A stretch of DNA of 64,000 bases from Pseudorasbora parva (taxonomy: Eukaryota; Chordata; Actinopteri; Cypriniformes; Gobionidae). A program made the position numbers and the translations under genes. The stretch lies in NCBI RefSeq assembly GCF_024679245.1, contig NC_090186.1:41301754-41365753 (forward strand), given 5' to 3'. The notes below the pieces were generated by a model. The model ran no database searches. It had not been told where the DNA came from and saw only the letters and a program-made list of their open reading frames with translations. This document shows, one piece after another, positions 24,561 to 35,585 of the stretch; positions within the stretch are counted from its first letter, which is position 1, and every line of letters starts with the position of its first letter.

Positions 24561-25360
24561 TTATTACTACTAATGTGACACTTTATGGGTAAAAGGTCAG
24601 CTTCCACAAGTCCCATCCAGTCTTCCTTTAAGAATACACGCATTTAAAAAGCTTTTTGATGTTTTTGTCAAATATGTAATATAAAATATATTTTTAAATG
24701 TACATATATAAATACTGGCCGTGCTTTGTGTATGCATGTATATATGAATGATTAAAAATTCCTATGTCTTTTCATGCTCTAATCTTGAATGAAGAGGCAT
24801 CTCATTCAGTGCATTTACTTATTGCATTAAGCGCCACGTCAGCAGCAGGGCTATGGCAAAAACAAAAGTAAAAAAAGTTGTATAATTAACAAAAATTATA
24901 ATTAGCCATTAAGAAACAATAAGACAAAATACTCAAATACATTCAGGTGACAATTATATTAGTTGTCTATTTACATTCAAAACAGTGCAGTCAAGCAAAA
25001 TATTATAACTTAAAGAACTTTAAAGTTGTGTCCCAAATGACGCACTTTACACTATGCACTTATTTTAAAAAGTATAAAGTTATATTTTCAGTCATTTGAC
25101 AGTCTGATAGCCCCTCCCCTTCCGCTATGACAGTTGTGTGCACGAAGTCCAACAATCTAATAAAATGCAAATACAATTAAAAACAATTACAATTGTACCA
25201 ATACAAAATACAATTAAATGCACTTATTTTATGTTTCAGGAGTTTCGAGTGGCTTTGTGTAACTTAATGTCCCATTTACAGTAAAAATCAGAATAAATTA
25301 ATGCGATGTTTATAGTATATGATGATAATGTCAAAACAATCTGTCATTTGAAACACAATT
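24561..25360. other. AT-rich intergenic DNA between mgst3 and the U5 genes
   Basis: No exon or clear element. A word aaatgcaaatac near 25164 contains an octamer (ATGCAAAT), but it is downstream of the nearest U5 gene, not in an enhancer position for it. Confidence 0.4.
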
Positions 25361-25363
25361 ACG

Positions 25364-25479
25364 AACTCCACCGATAGGCAGAGTATCAAAAAATTAGTTT
25401 ATACTCATTGTGTTCCTCCCCACGGAAATCTTTAGTAAAAGGCGAAAGATTTATACGATCTGAAGAGAAACATGAGTGT
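25364..25479 (-). ncRNA. U5 spliceosomal snRNA gene, copy A
   Basis: Read on minus, the 116 bases match U5: a 5' stem starting ACACTCATG, then gtttctcttcagatcg, and the invariant loop I CGCCTTTTACT that contacts exon ends in the spliceosome. An Sm site (AATTTTTTG) and a 3' hairpin follow. The hairpin differs from the other copies (ACTCTGCC TATC GGTGGAGT) yet still pairs, so it is a diverged but foldable variant. A 120-bp upstream block is shared with the other copies and reaches a PSE-like element. The sequence belongs to an approximately 830-bp duplicated unit. Confidence 0.88.
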
Positions 25480-25519
25480 ACTGAAGAGCTCTGGAGCACC
25501 AGCAGGGACCCGAGAATAA

Positions 25520-25538
25520 GAAACACACTTCACGAGAA
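25520..25538 (-). promoter_or_regulatory. PSE-like element of U5 copy A
   Basis: ttctcgtgaagtgtgtttc on minus covers about -41 to -59 from the U5 start, where snRNA genes carry the proximal sequence element. It is the same in copies B (26358-26376), C (28867-28885), D (35555-35573) and E (36656-36674). Copy F (37485-37503) differs by one base. No octamer distal element was found upstream. Confidence 0.45.
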
Positions 25539-25589
25539 CGGTTGGGACCTGACGGACACCGTCTGTTCAACATTTAACCGAGATTATTA

Positions 25590-26190
25590 GATGAATGACC
25601 TGACAGACAGTAATGTATCTATTTTATAATAATGTGGCTACCACTTGGCCTTCTCTTTTTTATTTTAAACGGGATTTCAAGATTAAAACAAAAAGAAAGA
25701 AAACAAAAAGAAAAACACACTATGATCCCTGTTAAACTGACACAGACCAAAAGAGGGCGTCCTTCCTTCCATCAGTGAGTGGAACACAAAGAAACAACCA
25801 AACAGAAAGTCATGGATAGACATTTATAAGCACAGCATACATTCTCGTTTCTTTATTGTGTGTTGAGATAAAAACAGCTAAATATAATTCGCAATTGGAG
25901 GGAATCAAACACCAACCTAAGACCATGTTCACGTTACACTAAAGACGAAACTGCCATCCTGAAACAGAACACAGGACTTGTACTTTCAGTGCAGTCCATT
26001 TTTTTAGTCTTGCAGTCACTTCCAGAACTAGAAATCACATAATCCAGCGCATTGCGCAGCACGACATTTTAAATACGATCGCAGGAGATAAATCTATTAC
26101 ATGGACATACTTTAATAACTGCAAACGTAACACGCACAAATACTACTAAAAGTAACTTAATGACGCGATAATAAAGAGATCTGATATTAA
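25590..26190. repeat. Spacer of the U5 tandem unit
   Basis: Closely related to 36728-37320: both carry atgacctgacagacagtaatg, caaaagagggcgtccttcc and the word catcctgaaacaaaacacagg with minor changes. A shorter relative of part of it is at 26536-26740. It is the non-transcribed spacer between U5 copies A and B. Confidence 0.75.
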
Positions 26191-26201
26191 CAGTGTTAGG
26201 A

Positions 26202-26317
26202 AGCCACGCCGTTAAGCAGGGCATCAAAAAATTAGTTTATACTCATTGTGTTCCTTCCCACGGAAATCTTTAGTAAAAGGCGAAAGATTTATACGATCTG
26301 AAGAGAAACATGAGTGT
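26202..26317 (-). ncRNA. U5 spliceosomal snRNA gene, copy B
   Basis: 838 bp from copy A, same strand. Loop I and the Sm site are intact. It has one change in the internal region (TGGGAAGG for TGGGGAGG on minus). The 3' hairpin GCCCTGCT TAAC GGCGTGGC has one C/T mismatch, so this stem is slightly weaker. The upstream block, including the PSE-like element, is complete to accgagattatt. Confidence 0.87.
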
Positions 26318-26764
26318 ACTGAAGACATCTAGAGCACCAGCAGGGACCCGAGAATAAGAAACACACTTCACGAGAACGGTTGGGACCTGACGGACACCGT
26401 CTGTTCAACATTTAACCGAGATTATTAGTTGTAAGAGTTGATATAGTGCCTTTATATTATAATAAAGAGACCATTGATCTTGTGCAAGTGATTTATTTTA
26501 TTTTAAAAGTGATTAAAAAAAACCCCGCAAACTTTATGATCCCTCTTAATCTGACACAGACCAAAAGAGGGCGTCCTTCCTTCAGTGAGTGGAACAGGAA
26601 CACGTTCTTCAAACGTTCTAGTTCTTCTTTGAATATAACGAAACCACCAAACTGAAAGAGATGAGCACTTTTGGAGAAGTAATGGACGCAGACATTTATG
26701 AGCATGGAATAACTTCATGGTTCTTTATTCTGTATGTTGAGAAAAAGAAAAGAAAGATATAATC

Positions 26765-27300
26765 AGGGCCGCCGCTTGTGGTGACAAATAAAGGGGCCCA
26801 CTACTATACTCACGGGGTACACTCCTTCAATAAATCACACGGAAATGCGGCACACTGCATGTTAACTGCTAAATTGTAAATACGAGCATGCAAAGTTGTA
26901 GTTCTGTCGTAAATTAAGTCATCATGAAATAACCACAAAGCCTTTGCATGCATTTTTTGTAGCCTATTTTTTATGCATGCGTCACTAAAATATGCTGCAT
27001 GTGAGATCACAATATAAGGCACAAACTGTTATGTATTATTTTTTAATGGGCAAATATATTCAAGCATTGTGCATTTGTACATGACAGGCCCTTATTTTGT
27101 TAATTTATAAAATACAAACAAAAATGGGTCCTATTTAAATGCATAAAATAGGCCTATTGTACATTCTATCATTTATGTGCTGCATGTTGACTTCCGCCAC
27201 TTATTCACATTCTTGCACAAGGGGCTTTAAAAGATAACACTTTTTGTTACCTTTACCAAGTTTATTTTAGGCATGAACTGTTGGAATTATTTATCTTGGC
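26765..27300. other. Probable transposon remnants
   Basis: Starts cagggccgccgcttg, which resembles a hAT terminus, but no matching right end was found. Otherwise AT-rich with no gene. Confidence 0.35.
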
Positions 27301-27304
27301 AAAG

Positions 27305-27505
27305 TTAAACAGCACTAGGTAACTTTTCAACCTTCATAATATATTTTCAAGACTCTTGTGATGATTCATGATGATACAATAAGTTGAATAACACATCTGC
27401 CATAGCCTGACGGGGTCTGTATCATTTTTAATCGTACTTTTAAACTTCGGGTTTCGGGTAGTAACCCGAGAACAAAACAAACTACAAAATTCGACTGCTT
27501 TACAG
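27305..27505 (+). mobile_element. Element end, left member of a distant inverted pair
   Basis: agcactaggtaacttttcaa through acaaaattcgac is repeated, in reverse orientation and with small differences, at 31968-32155. It may be the terminal part of a DNA element. The two copies face each other across 4.5 kb. Confidence 0.7.
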
Positions 27506-27509
27506 CATA

Positions 27510-27832
27510 TCTGTGGCAAGCAGCGAGGCGAGGGACCGTGAGAGCGGGCCGGTGGCGAGTGATAATGAGCGCCAGCTGCGCAACACACCGGTCTCGTCTC
27601 ACCACGGCAGAGTGATGGGAGTATAAAAGGAGGAGCAAAGACAGTGGAAGACAAGAGAGGACCAGGCCTGCATTTTATGTTTTGTTTATGTTCTATTATG
27701 TGTGTGCGGGCATTCGTCCGTGAGGGGCTGCCCGTGGTTTACTTTCGTTTTGTTTATTATTTGAATGAAAAAATGTTGAATGTTCGCTGGTTCCCGCTCC
27801 CTTCCTTCCCCTCTACGAACTTTATTACATTG
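27510..27832 (+). mobile_element. LTR-like segment with promoter
   Basis: Has a TATA box (tataaaagg, 27622-27630) and ends in ttattaca directly before a primer-binding-site-like sequence, as the 3' edge of a 5' LTR would. The LTR start was not located and no second LTR was found. Confidence 0.5.
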
Positions 27833-28190
27833 GTGCCGAAGCCCGGGAGGAAGGAGGGGCACGCTGTCGAAGAGCCCTCGCTGCTGAGGGTGATCGCGGT
27901 GCTGAGGAGTTCGGGCAGCGCGGATGGAGAAGGACCGCGAGTGGCTGCCCGAGGCGGTGGTGCTGGGGCAAGTGGAGACCGGTGGGACGGAGAGCACGCT
28001 GCTGTGCCCCTGGGTGGGTGGTGGCCATCCTGGAGGGAGAGGAGGAGTCACTGGCGTTCGTCGTGGGCCGGAGCCTGCTGCTGTCCGCCATGATGGGGAG
28101 GAACAGGGAGCATAAGGGCTCACTGCCGACTGTCCTAATCGGAGCCGCCGCCAGGGGGCGGAGAAGGATCGGGCCGTCCAGCATCAATCA
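27831..28190 (+). mobile_element. Retrotransposon leader remnant with primer-binding site
   Basis: tggtgccgaagcccggga (27831-27848) looks like a tRNA primer-binding site beginning with TGG, complementary to a CCA end. About 340 bp of GC-rich leader follow, with short open frames (for example MEKDREWLPEAVVLG from 27924). It stops near 28187, and no protease, reverse transcriptase or integrase follows. It is a truncated element. Confidence 0.55.
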
Positions 28191-28226
28191 CATGGCTCCG
28201 CATGTGTAGTTGTAGCTAGTACTGAT

Positions 28227-28650
28227 CTTTTCATAAATGTGATGCCTAAATTACCTAGTTTCACTGTACATGCATGCAAAATTTTATATTGATCATACTT
28301 GCTGTTGAGGGGAAGGAAAAATTAGTCATTGTCTCAGTAATTTTAATCCTCAAGGTACAATGCAACACGATCTGTAAAGAACTTTAAAATACCAGTAGCC
28401 AACACATTCAAGGGAAAATGCTAAACGTGTGTCCTGATGGCGTGAGCAGGTTATTAATCATTATTTTTGCGCGAGCGGTTTGAGTATTTATCCATCCAGC
28501 AAAACTCTCCTGTGCATTCAATGATGTCCCCAAACTACTGCGCATTCGTATACGACGTCATCGAATTGTGAATGAAACCACCGCGCATCCAGTACGTGTT
28601 GGATCTGATCCAGTACATCATCGTGCTTCAGGCTGCAGCAAGGACTTCTT
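28227..28650 (+). repeat. Duplicated segment, copy 1
   Basis: Closely matches 34586-35078, with shared words such as ttgctgttgaggggaaggaa and gatggcgtgagcaggttatt. It shares the right end of the element with 46-bp inverted repeats described at 34381-35061. The left inverted end is missing here. Confidence 0.75.
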
Positions 28651-28710
28651 AAAATGTAGGGGGACCTTTGGTCAATTATTTATTTGCTCTTACATTATAC
28701 CGCATTAGGA

Positions 28711-28826
28711 AGCCCCACAGCTAAGCAGGGCATCTAAAAATTAGTTTATACTCATTGTGTTCCTCCCCACGGAAATCTTTAGTAAAAGGCGAAAGATTTA
28801 TACGATCTGAAGAGAAACATGAGTGT
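28711..28826 (-). ncRNA. U5 spliceosomal snRNA gene, copy C
   Basis: Full U5 with intact loop I. The Sm site reads AATTTTTAG, a variant of the AATTTTTTG in other copies. The 3' hairpin GCCCTGCT TAGC TGTGGGGC keeps most pairs, with one T/T mismatch near the loop. The upstream promoter block is complete. It lies 2.5 kb from copy B, after a stretch of element insertions, and immediately left of the minisatellite. Confidence 0.86.
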
Positions 28827-29045
28827 ACTGAAGACATCTGGAGCACCAGCAGGGACCCGAGAATAAGAAACACACTTCACGAGAACGGTTGGGACCTGAC
28901 GGACACCGTCTGTTCAACATTTAACCGAGATTATTAGATGAATGACTGGATAGGCAGTAACTTTTAAATATGCTAATAACGTGACTTATCCGGTCTTTGT
29001 TTTATTTTAAAATGTGATTTCTAGATATAAAACACACACACACAC

Positions 29046-30540
29046 AGTTGAGGCTGCTCCTAGAACAGACCAATCAGAGTTAAGGCTGCTCCTAGAACAG
29101 AACCAATCAGAGTTAAGGCTGCTCCTAGAACAGAACCAATCAGAGCTGAGGCTGCTCCAAGACCAGAACCAATCAGAGTTGAGGCTGCTCCAAGAACAGA
29201 ACAGAACCAATCAGAGCTGAGGCTGCTCCGAGACCAGAACAGAACCAATCAGAGTGGAGGCTGCTCCGAGACCAGAACAGAACCAATCAGAGTTGAGGCT
29301 GCTCCGAGACCAGTACAGAACCAAACAGAGTTGAGGCTGCTCTGAGACCAGAACCAATAAGAGTTGAGGCTGCTCCGAGACCAGAACCAATCAGAGTTGA
29401 GGCTGCTCCTAGACCAGAACAGAACCAGAGTTGAGGCTGCTCCGAGACCAGTACAGAACCAAACAGAGTTGAGGCTGCTCTGAGACCAGTACAGAACCAA
29501 ACAGAGTTGAGGCTGCTCCGAGACCAGAACCAATAAGAGTTGAGGCTGCTCCGAGACCAGAACCGAACCAATCAGAGCTGAGGCTGCTCTGAGACCAGAA
29601 CAGAACCAATCAGAGTTGAGGCTGCTCTGAGACCAGTACAGAACCAATAAGAGTTGAGGCTGCTCCGAGACCAGAACCAGAGTTGAGGCTGCTCCGAGAC
29701 CAGAACAGAACCAATAAGAGTTGAGGCTGCTCCGAGACCAGAACAGAACCAGAGTTGAGGCTGCTCCGAGACCAGAACAGAACCAGAGTTGAGGCTGCTC
29801 CGAGACCAGAACAGAACCAGAGTTGAGGCTGCTCCGAGACCAGAACAGAACCAGAGTTGAGGCTGCTCCGAGACCAGAACAGAACCAGAGTTGAGGCTGC
29901 TCCGAGACCAGAACAGAACCAGAGTTGAGGCTGCTCCGAGACCAGAACAGAACCAGAGTTGAGGCTGCTCCGAGACCAGAACAGAACCAGAGTTGAGGCT
30001 GCTCCGAGACCAGAACAGAACCAATAAGAGTTGAGGCTGCTCCGAGACCAGAACAGAACCAGAGTTGAGGCTGCTCCGAGACCAGAACAGAACCAATAAG
30101 AGTTGAGGCTGCTCCGAGACCAGAACAGAACCAGAGTTGAGGCTGCTCCGAGACCAGAACAGAACCAGAGTTGAGGCTGCTCCGAGACCAGAACAGAACC
30201 AGAGTTGAGGCTGCTCCGAGACCAGAACAGAACCAGAGTTGAGGCTGCTCCGAGACCAGAACAGAACCAGAGTTGAGGCTGCTCCGAGACCAGAACAGAA
30301 CCAGAGTTGAGGCTGCTCCGAGACCAGAACAGAACCAGAGTTGAGGCTGCTCCGAGACCAGAACAGAACCAGAGTTGAGGCTGCTCCGAGACCAGAACAG
30401 AACCAGAGTTGAGGCTGCTCCGAGACCAGAACCAATATTCTGTTCTACTCTGAGGCCAGAACCAATCAGAGTTGAGGCTGCTCCGAGATCCAGAATAGAA
30501 CCAATAAGAGTTGAAGCTACTCCGAGACCAGAACCAATCA
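29046..30540. repeat. Minisatellite, 33-38 bp unit, about 40 copies
   Basis: The unit is built from agaacagaacc, optional aatc, and agagttgaggctgctccgag + acc. Units of 34 bp are nearly identical between about 29750 and 30420; 33- and 38-bp units with CCAATCAG flank them. Open frames across it (a 504-codon one on minus) come from absence of stop codons in the repeat and are not genes. The homogeneous core suggests recent expansion. Confidence 0.95.
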
Positions 30541-30543
30541 GAG

Positions 30544-31440
30544 TCAGTGATGTGTGGGTTGATCCAAAAATAAGCGGGGGCCTGCGGTTACGAGTCATCC
30601 AAAAATATTTGTAATGATATTCGGGTCGCGGCCGGTCGGGTCGTTTGAAATAAAGATGCCAATTAAACCGTTGTAATTTATAGTAGACAAATAATAGACA
30701 CAATTTTCTATGAAATCCGTTGGCCAGGAGGATCCTCTGCATTCCAGCATCAGTGCAGCGCATTCAGCTCCGCAGGTCGAGTCAGAGGCGAGAAGAAACG
30801 GCTCAACCCAGAGACGGCTGATTCAATATTATTTCTACACAGCCAAGGAAAGCTAAAAATAAGTAGGCTAATCTTCTGTTTAGGCCACCAACGGCACTTA
30901 TAGCCCTTTTAACCCCTTTTCTGTCACGGGAAAAAATGCCCGATGGCGATATCCCAACAAGCTGAACTGAGCAATGCCATTTTACCATTTTAATAGGCTA
31001 CTTTTAAACGCATATAACGTTAGCTCAGTATTTCAGTTATATGTATTTTCTGAGAGGGGGCAGGATTTTTGTTGGGAAAGTAGTGGGAGAGAGGCACACT
31101 TCGATTAGACTGGATAAACACATGGAGCATCTTAAAGCCGCACTTGGCTACTTTTGCTCTCGGGGTCCCCCTACAGTTTGGAAAAAATAATGTCCTCAAC
31201 TACTGTCGTAAGAGCTGTCATCTTACAACAGGGGATGCCATCGCGCGTGCATTTGTTGACATGACAACCCTGATAGCCCTGAACTAGTGATGCGTAGGTC
31301 GTCTCATAACCTGCGGACCCCGTATGTCTATTTAATGGTCGCGGATGCGCGGCGGGTTGTAAAAATATATACAGTGGTGCGGGCCAAATAACTTCATAAA
31401 AGTGGCGCCGCGGGTAAAAACAGTTCATACATAACATAAA
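30544..31440. mobile_element. Fragments of a GC-skewed hAT-like element
   Basis: Begins cagtgatgtgtgggttgat and contains cgggtcgcggccggtcggg. Related pieces are near 31285-31400 (ggatgcgcggcgggttg) and 33390-33440 (ggtcgggt). It appears to be one family broken by later insertions. No transposase frame recognised. Confidence 0.5.
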
Positions 31441-31967
31441 ACAGTTCCCCTGAACACTGCAAGAGGAGTTCAGAGTTCTTCTGGCGTCGCGTGTGAAATG
31501 TCTTCATCCCAGGTAACGTTACAGTCAGTGGCATGTTTCAGCATGTCATATGAATATAATTTCATGGGTTTTATTTTTTTTCAAACGCCAATTTATCCTG
31601 ATGCTCACATTTACAAGCCAGCGTCATTTAGTAGTCTATTGGTTACCGTTTTACAGAATCTATATGATACTTCAGTTCAATGTTTGAGTGGTAGCTCACC
31701 GTAACAAGCAGGACAGCATCGGTCGGCCACGCCTCCTTCAGCTCACGCCGACGAGCAAACGCTGGTCACATGTTGATCCTCGTCCTGCCTTTAATCCCAT
31801 CACTTTTTCGGTTCCTCTTATTGCTTTCCTCCAACAAAACCTTTTCTTTCTTATTTGTCTCTGCTGCTTTGGACATGACTATATTATCCGACAAACAAAG
31901 TTGGGCTCGTGCGTCCGAATTTAAGAAAGTGTGGGTGTCGGTGGAAGTGACGTATAAGCCGTAAAGC
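31441..31967. other. Unassigned sequence
   Basis: Short open frames only, no splice structure. Probably transposon interior. Confidence 0.3.
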
Positions 31968-32155
31968 TGTCGAATTTTGTAGTTCTTTTTGTTCTCGGGT
32001 TACTACCCGAAAGTTTAAAAGTACGATTAAAAACGATACAGACCCCATCAGGCTATGGAAGACGTGTCATTCAACCTATTGCAAGTCGATTTATCATCAC
32101 AAGAGTCTTAAAAAATATATTATGAAGGTTGAAAAGTTACCTAGTGCTACTTTAA
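31968..32155 (-). mobile_element. Element end, right member of a distant inverted pair
   Basis: Reverse complement of 27305-27505 with scattered differences, ending gttacctagtgct. Confidence 0.7.
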
Positions 32156-32162
32156 TTGTTAA

Positions 32163-33340
32163 AGGGGGGGTGAAATGCTGTTTCATGCATACTGAGCTTT
32201 TTACACCTTTAAAGACTTGGATTCCCATCCTAAACATAGACAAAGTTTCAAAAACTAATGTTGGACGTTTGATGGAGTATTTCTGTGTTAAAAATACTCC
32301 TTCCGGTTTCTCACAAGTTTCGGCGAGTTTTTTTCGAGTATGGGTCTACTTGACGTTAAATAGAGCGGAAGGTCCTTGTATGGGCTGTACGGGCTCTTCT
32401 CCCGGTAGGGTGCGGGCGCGCGTGACTAGAGCGAGAGAGAGGAAATGCACGCTGTAAACAGTCTCTCAGGTGCAGATCCAGTCATCCGTGAACACTTATG
32501 ACGCGCCGCGCTCCACTTTATTCCTATGGGTGACGTCGAGCGACTTCAACGCTTCAGCACAGCATTCCGGGAAGGCAGCGCTGCATTTGAACCGATTTGA
32601 ACGCAGAAATGACGGGAAGCTTCAAGGCATCGCTTCAATCGCGTCGCAAAGTGGATTTCCACGGTCACTGCTGTCACAGGACTTCACCATATCATACCAA
32701 AGAAGTGTGTTTTTGACAGAGCGGTCCTACTTTGGAAGATGCCGGTGAGTAAATCAACTTCAAATGTCTCTGCTATTGGCTACCGTCGCATGAGTAAACA
32801 TCAGTAAACGATACGATCGCGTGCTTCGTCATTCAAATGCGCTAACGGTTACTCCATTGTTGTTCTGTATAACGTTACACTATTCTGACTCTGACGTGCA
32901 AAACCATTTTGCTTGCTACCTCTAAGGTCCAGTCACATACAATAGTCCATAAACCGAATCATGTCCTCATAAACTGCACAAAAAGGCCCCTAAATACAGT
33001 ACATACCACAGAGACGGACATCCTGATGTTGCCGTTTCTCCTGTTCAATTTATTTCAGCCTCAGATTTGATTGTGGATCATTATCTGTATTAGCTGAGAT
33101 AGATGGGTTTCTCCACGCTTGAGGACGTCACCGCTTTGCGCGCTTGTCATTCTTTAGCTCCGCCCACACGATACGCCTCCAGGCGCTCGGTTTTTTCCGG
33201 AAAGACTCGGTACAGCCCATATTTCTTTTATAAATATGATAAAACTAAAGACTTTTCGGAGATATGAAGGATGCAATACTACTCTATAGGTACTCAAGAT
33301 TGACATGAGATTGACTGAAACTGAGTGTTTCACCCCCCCT
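32163..33340 (+). mobile_element. TTAA-flanked non-autonomous transposon (copy 2)
   Basis: TTAA at 32159-32162 and 33341-33344; ends AGGGGGGTGAAATGC and GTGTTTCACCCCCCCT. It shares its outer roughly 200 bp on each side with the copy at 5756-6924, while its centre is different. A strong donor-like word, gatgccg|gtgagtaaat, occurs at the same relative place (near 32740). Confidence 0.8.
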
Positions 33341-33613
33341 TTAAGAAAATGAAATTAAATAAATTGACGCTATGATGAATATTTACTACTTTCTGGTCGG
33401 GTACAATATTTTATTTTATTTTTTTGCGGTCGGGTTAGTTGAAAACCAAAAACACATTTTACACACAGATATATTAAAGGGGTGGTTCCGTGTTTTTTTT
33501 CTAGGCTTGGTTGTGATTATGGGGCACAGTATAACATGTCTTAATATTTCTTCTCTTTTTTTTACGCCGTATTTCTCTTATATTTGACCTTTATTCCACA
33601 CCGCTGTCTCGAC

Positions 33614-34277
33614 CATAGACAGTAAAAGAAATGGACTGAGCGATCCCATTGACGTCAACAGCGAAATAATGAAGTCAACCTAGGGGCGCTCACTTCCTGA
33701 TGGCTGAGTGAACTGCGCAGGCTCAGACTGAGCTTGAGGACGTAGATGTGACGTGAGCCTCCTGTCTGACAGCTGTAGGTCTTCTAGTAGATGTGGAAAG
33801 TGAAATCTGAATCACGTTATATTTTCTCCCGTTGCTTTTGGCTCACTATGGGCTTCTCCCCATTCTTCCCCCTTGACTTTATCAGACTTTATGTCTCCAT
33901 GTCCCCCCGACTGTCTCATAGACAGTAAAAGATCGCCTGCGAGCGTCTCCTCAGGTCTATACGGTAATTTCTCAACTGTGCGACAGGGTCGCGTTGGTTA
34001 TGACGCAATCGTTAGCCTATTTTTTTACAAAAACAGCTTCTGCGGGGCGATAGTGTAAGATACAAGGTAATGGAGCCTTTTATGCATTGTCGTGTTTCTT
34101 TAGAAATAAACAATGGACAAATTGAGTCTTTAAACGCCTCTGATGTAAAGTTATTCACTGTCAAAGTGACTCAAAAATGAATGGGAGTCAATGGGATGCT
34201 AACAGCAGGTGATGGCTTGGTTAGCAATGGCAGCCCCTAGGGGTGGAACGCTTTCCGAGCGCTAGATTACCCCCTTG
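33614..34277. mobile_element. Nested element with 8-bp target duplication GTCTCGAC
   Basis: GTCTCGAC occurs at 33606-33613 and 34278-34285, directly flanking a 664-bp insertion that starts catagacagtaaaagaaatgg shortened here to catagacagtaaaag. The ends are not clear inverted repeats. Confidence 0.75.
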
Positions 34278-34380
34278 GTCTCGACTGTTCTTTGAACGGC
34301 TCGTTTGCTTCCTGCTTCTATGAGTTTCATGTATTTTTATTGGATGAAGTGCCACGCCCCTTGAGACACCCCTCGCTGCA

Positions 34381-35061
34381 GCCTGTAGCACGATGACGTA
34401 GCTGGATCAGATCCAACACGTACTGGATGGTGAATCATAATGGCAATGTCATAGCCTACCGATCTCTGGGTTAATTCATAATGTGTATGCGCTAGTCTTA
34501 ATGTATGATCATTATTGTATATAGATGATGTTCTAAACGGTGTAGTACTGATAAATGGTATTAAGTAATTATTGATGAATAAATCATCTTTTCATAAATG
34601 TAATGCTTAAATTATCCTAGTTTCGCTGTACATGCATGCTAAACAGCTTTAATTAAGAAGTTTTATTTATATAGCGCCTTTCCGTAGCTCAAATTAACAT
34701 TTTAATGGATTCTGATCATACTTGCTGTTGAGGGGAAGGAAAAATGAGTCATTGTCTCTGTCATTTTAATCCTCAAGGTACAATGCAACACGACCTGTAA
34801 AGAACTTTAAAATAACACTAGCCAACACATTTAAGGGAAAATGCAAAACGTGTGTCCTGATGGCGTGAGCAGGTTATTAATCATTATTTTTGCGCGAGCG
34901 GTTTGAGTATTTATCCATCCAGCAAAACTCTCCTGTGCATTCAATGATGTCCCCAAAAATGTACTGCGCATGCTATACGTCATCGAATTGTGAATGAAAC
35001 CACCGCGCATGCGCGTCCAGTACGTGTTGGATCTGATCCAGTACGTCGTCATGCTACAGGC
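34381..35061. mobile_element. Element with 46-bp inverted repeats
   Basis: 34381-34427 and 35016-35061 are inverted repeats with few mismatches. Each arm itself contains ggatcagatccaacacgta. Its right part is duplicated at 28227-28650. Confidence 0.75.
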
Positions 35062-35078
35062 TAAAGCAAGGACTTCTT
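34586..35078 (+). repeat. Duplicated segment, copy 2
   Basis: Partner of 28227-28650. It has an extra piece around 34640-34710 (atttatatagcgcctttcc). Confidence 0.75.
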
Positions 35079-35398
35079 GCGCCCCTTACCATTACGGGCA
35101 GAAGTCACATCTGCGGAGACTAGCGAGGGTTTATGATGTCATCAACCCAGGAAGAAGCTTGTTGTAGTCCAAACCAGCCATTTTTGTAGACAATAAACTG
35201 CCATAACTTTAAAAGACAATATCTCCGTTTGCATTGAACTTTCAGCGCTGTAACTTTGCAGACACTGGTTATGCTCAAGCAGCAACATTACACACTAACT
35301 AAAGTTAAAAAAGGGAAATTGCATGCAAACCCCCCTTTAAACTATGAGTAGACTCTCTTCCAGTTATAGAGTTGTTCTTCCTTTATGAAGCATTAAGA

Positions 35399-35514
35399 AA
35401 CCCTGCTGTTAAGCAGGGCATCAAAAAATTAGTTTATACTCATTGTGTTCCTCCCCACGGAAATCTTTAGTAAAAGGCGAAAGATTTATACGATCTGAAG
35501 AGAAACATGAGTGT
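35399..35514 (-). ncRNA. U5 spliceosomal snRNA gene, copy D, shortened upstream block
   Basis: Loop I and the Sm site are intact. The 3' hairpin GCCCTGCT TAAC AGCAGGGT pairs well, with U-A replacing a U-G pair, so it is the most stable of the set. Upstream identity to the other copies stops near 35581 (about -67), just past the PSE-like element, where unrelated sequence with T/A runs begins. Any distal promoter element shared by the other copies is therefore absent, and activity is uncertain. Confidence 0.83.
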
Positions 35515-35585
35515 ACTGAAGAGCTCTGAAGCACCAGCAGGGACCCGAGAATAAGAAACACACTTCACGAGAACGGTTGGAACAT

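Larger units (their letters stand above)
33478..35336. mobile_element. Larger TTAA-flanked element carrying nested insertions
   Basis: Bounded by TTAA (33474-33477, 35337-35340) with ends AGGGGTGGTTCCGTG and GCATGCAAACCCCCCT. The interior is interrupted by at least two elements (33614-34277 and 34381-35061). Confidence 0.6.

Noticed and set aside
25408..25590. 60-codon frame repeated near 28755 and 36544
   Set aside because: Antisense of U5 snRNA genes and their promoter block.
27644..28209. Overlapping GC-rich open frames on both strands
   Set aside because: Fall in the leader of a truncated retroelement; none shows a capsid, protease or polymerase motif.
29046..30540. Possible CRISPR-like array
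   Set aside because: Units are contiguous with no unique spacers, and this is vertebrate DNA.
29249..30763. 504-codon open frame on minus
   Set aside because: It is read through the minisatellite, shifts phrase with the 34-bp unit (not a multiple of three), and has no family resemblance or splice context.
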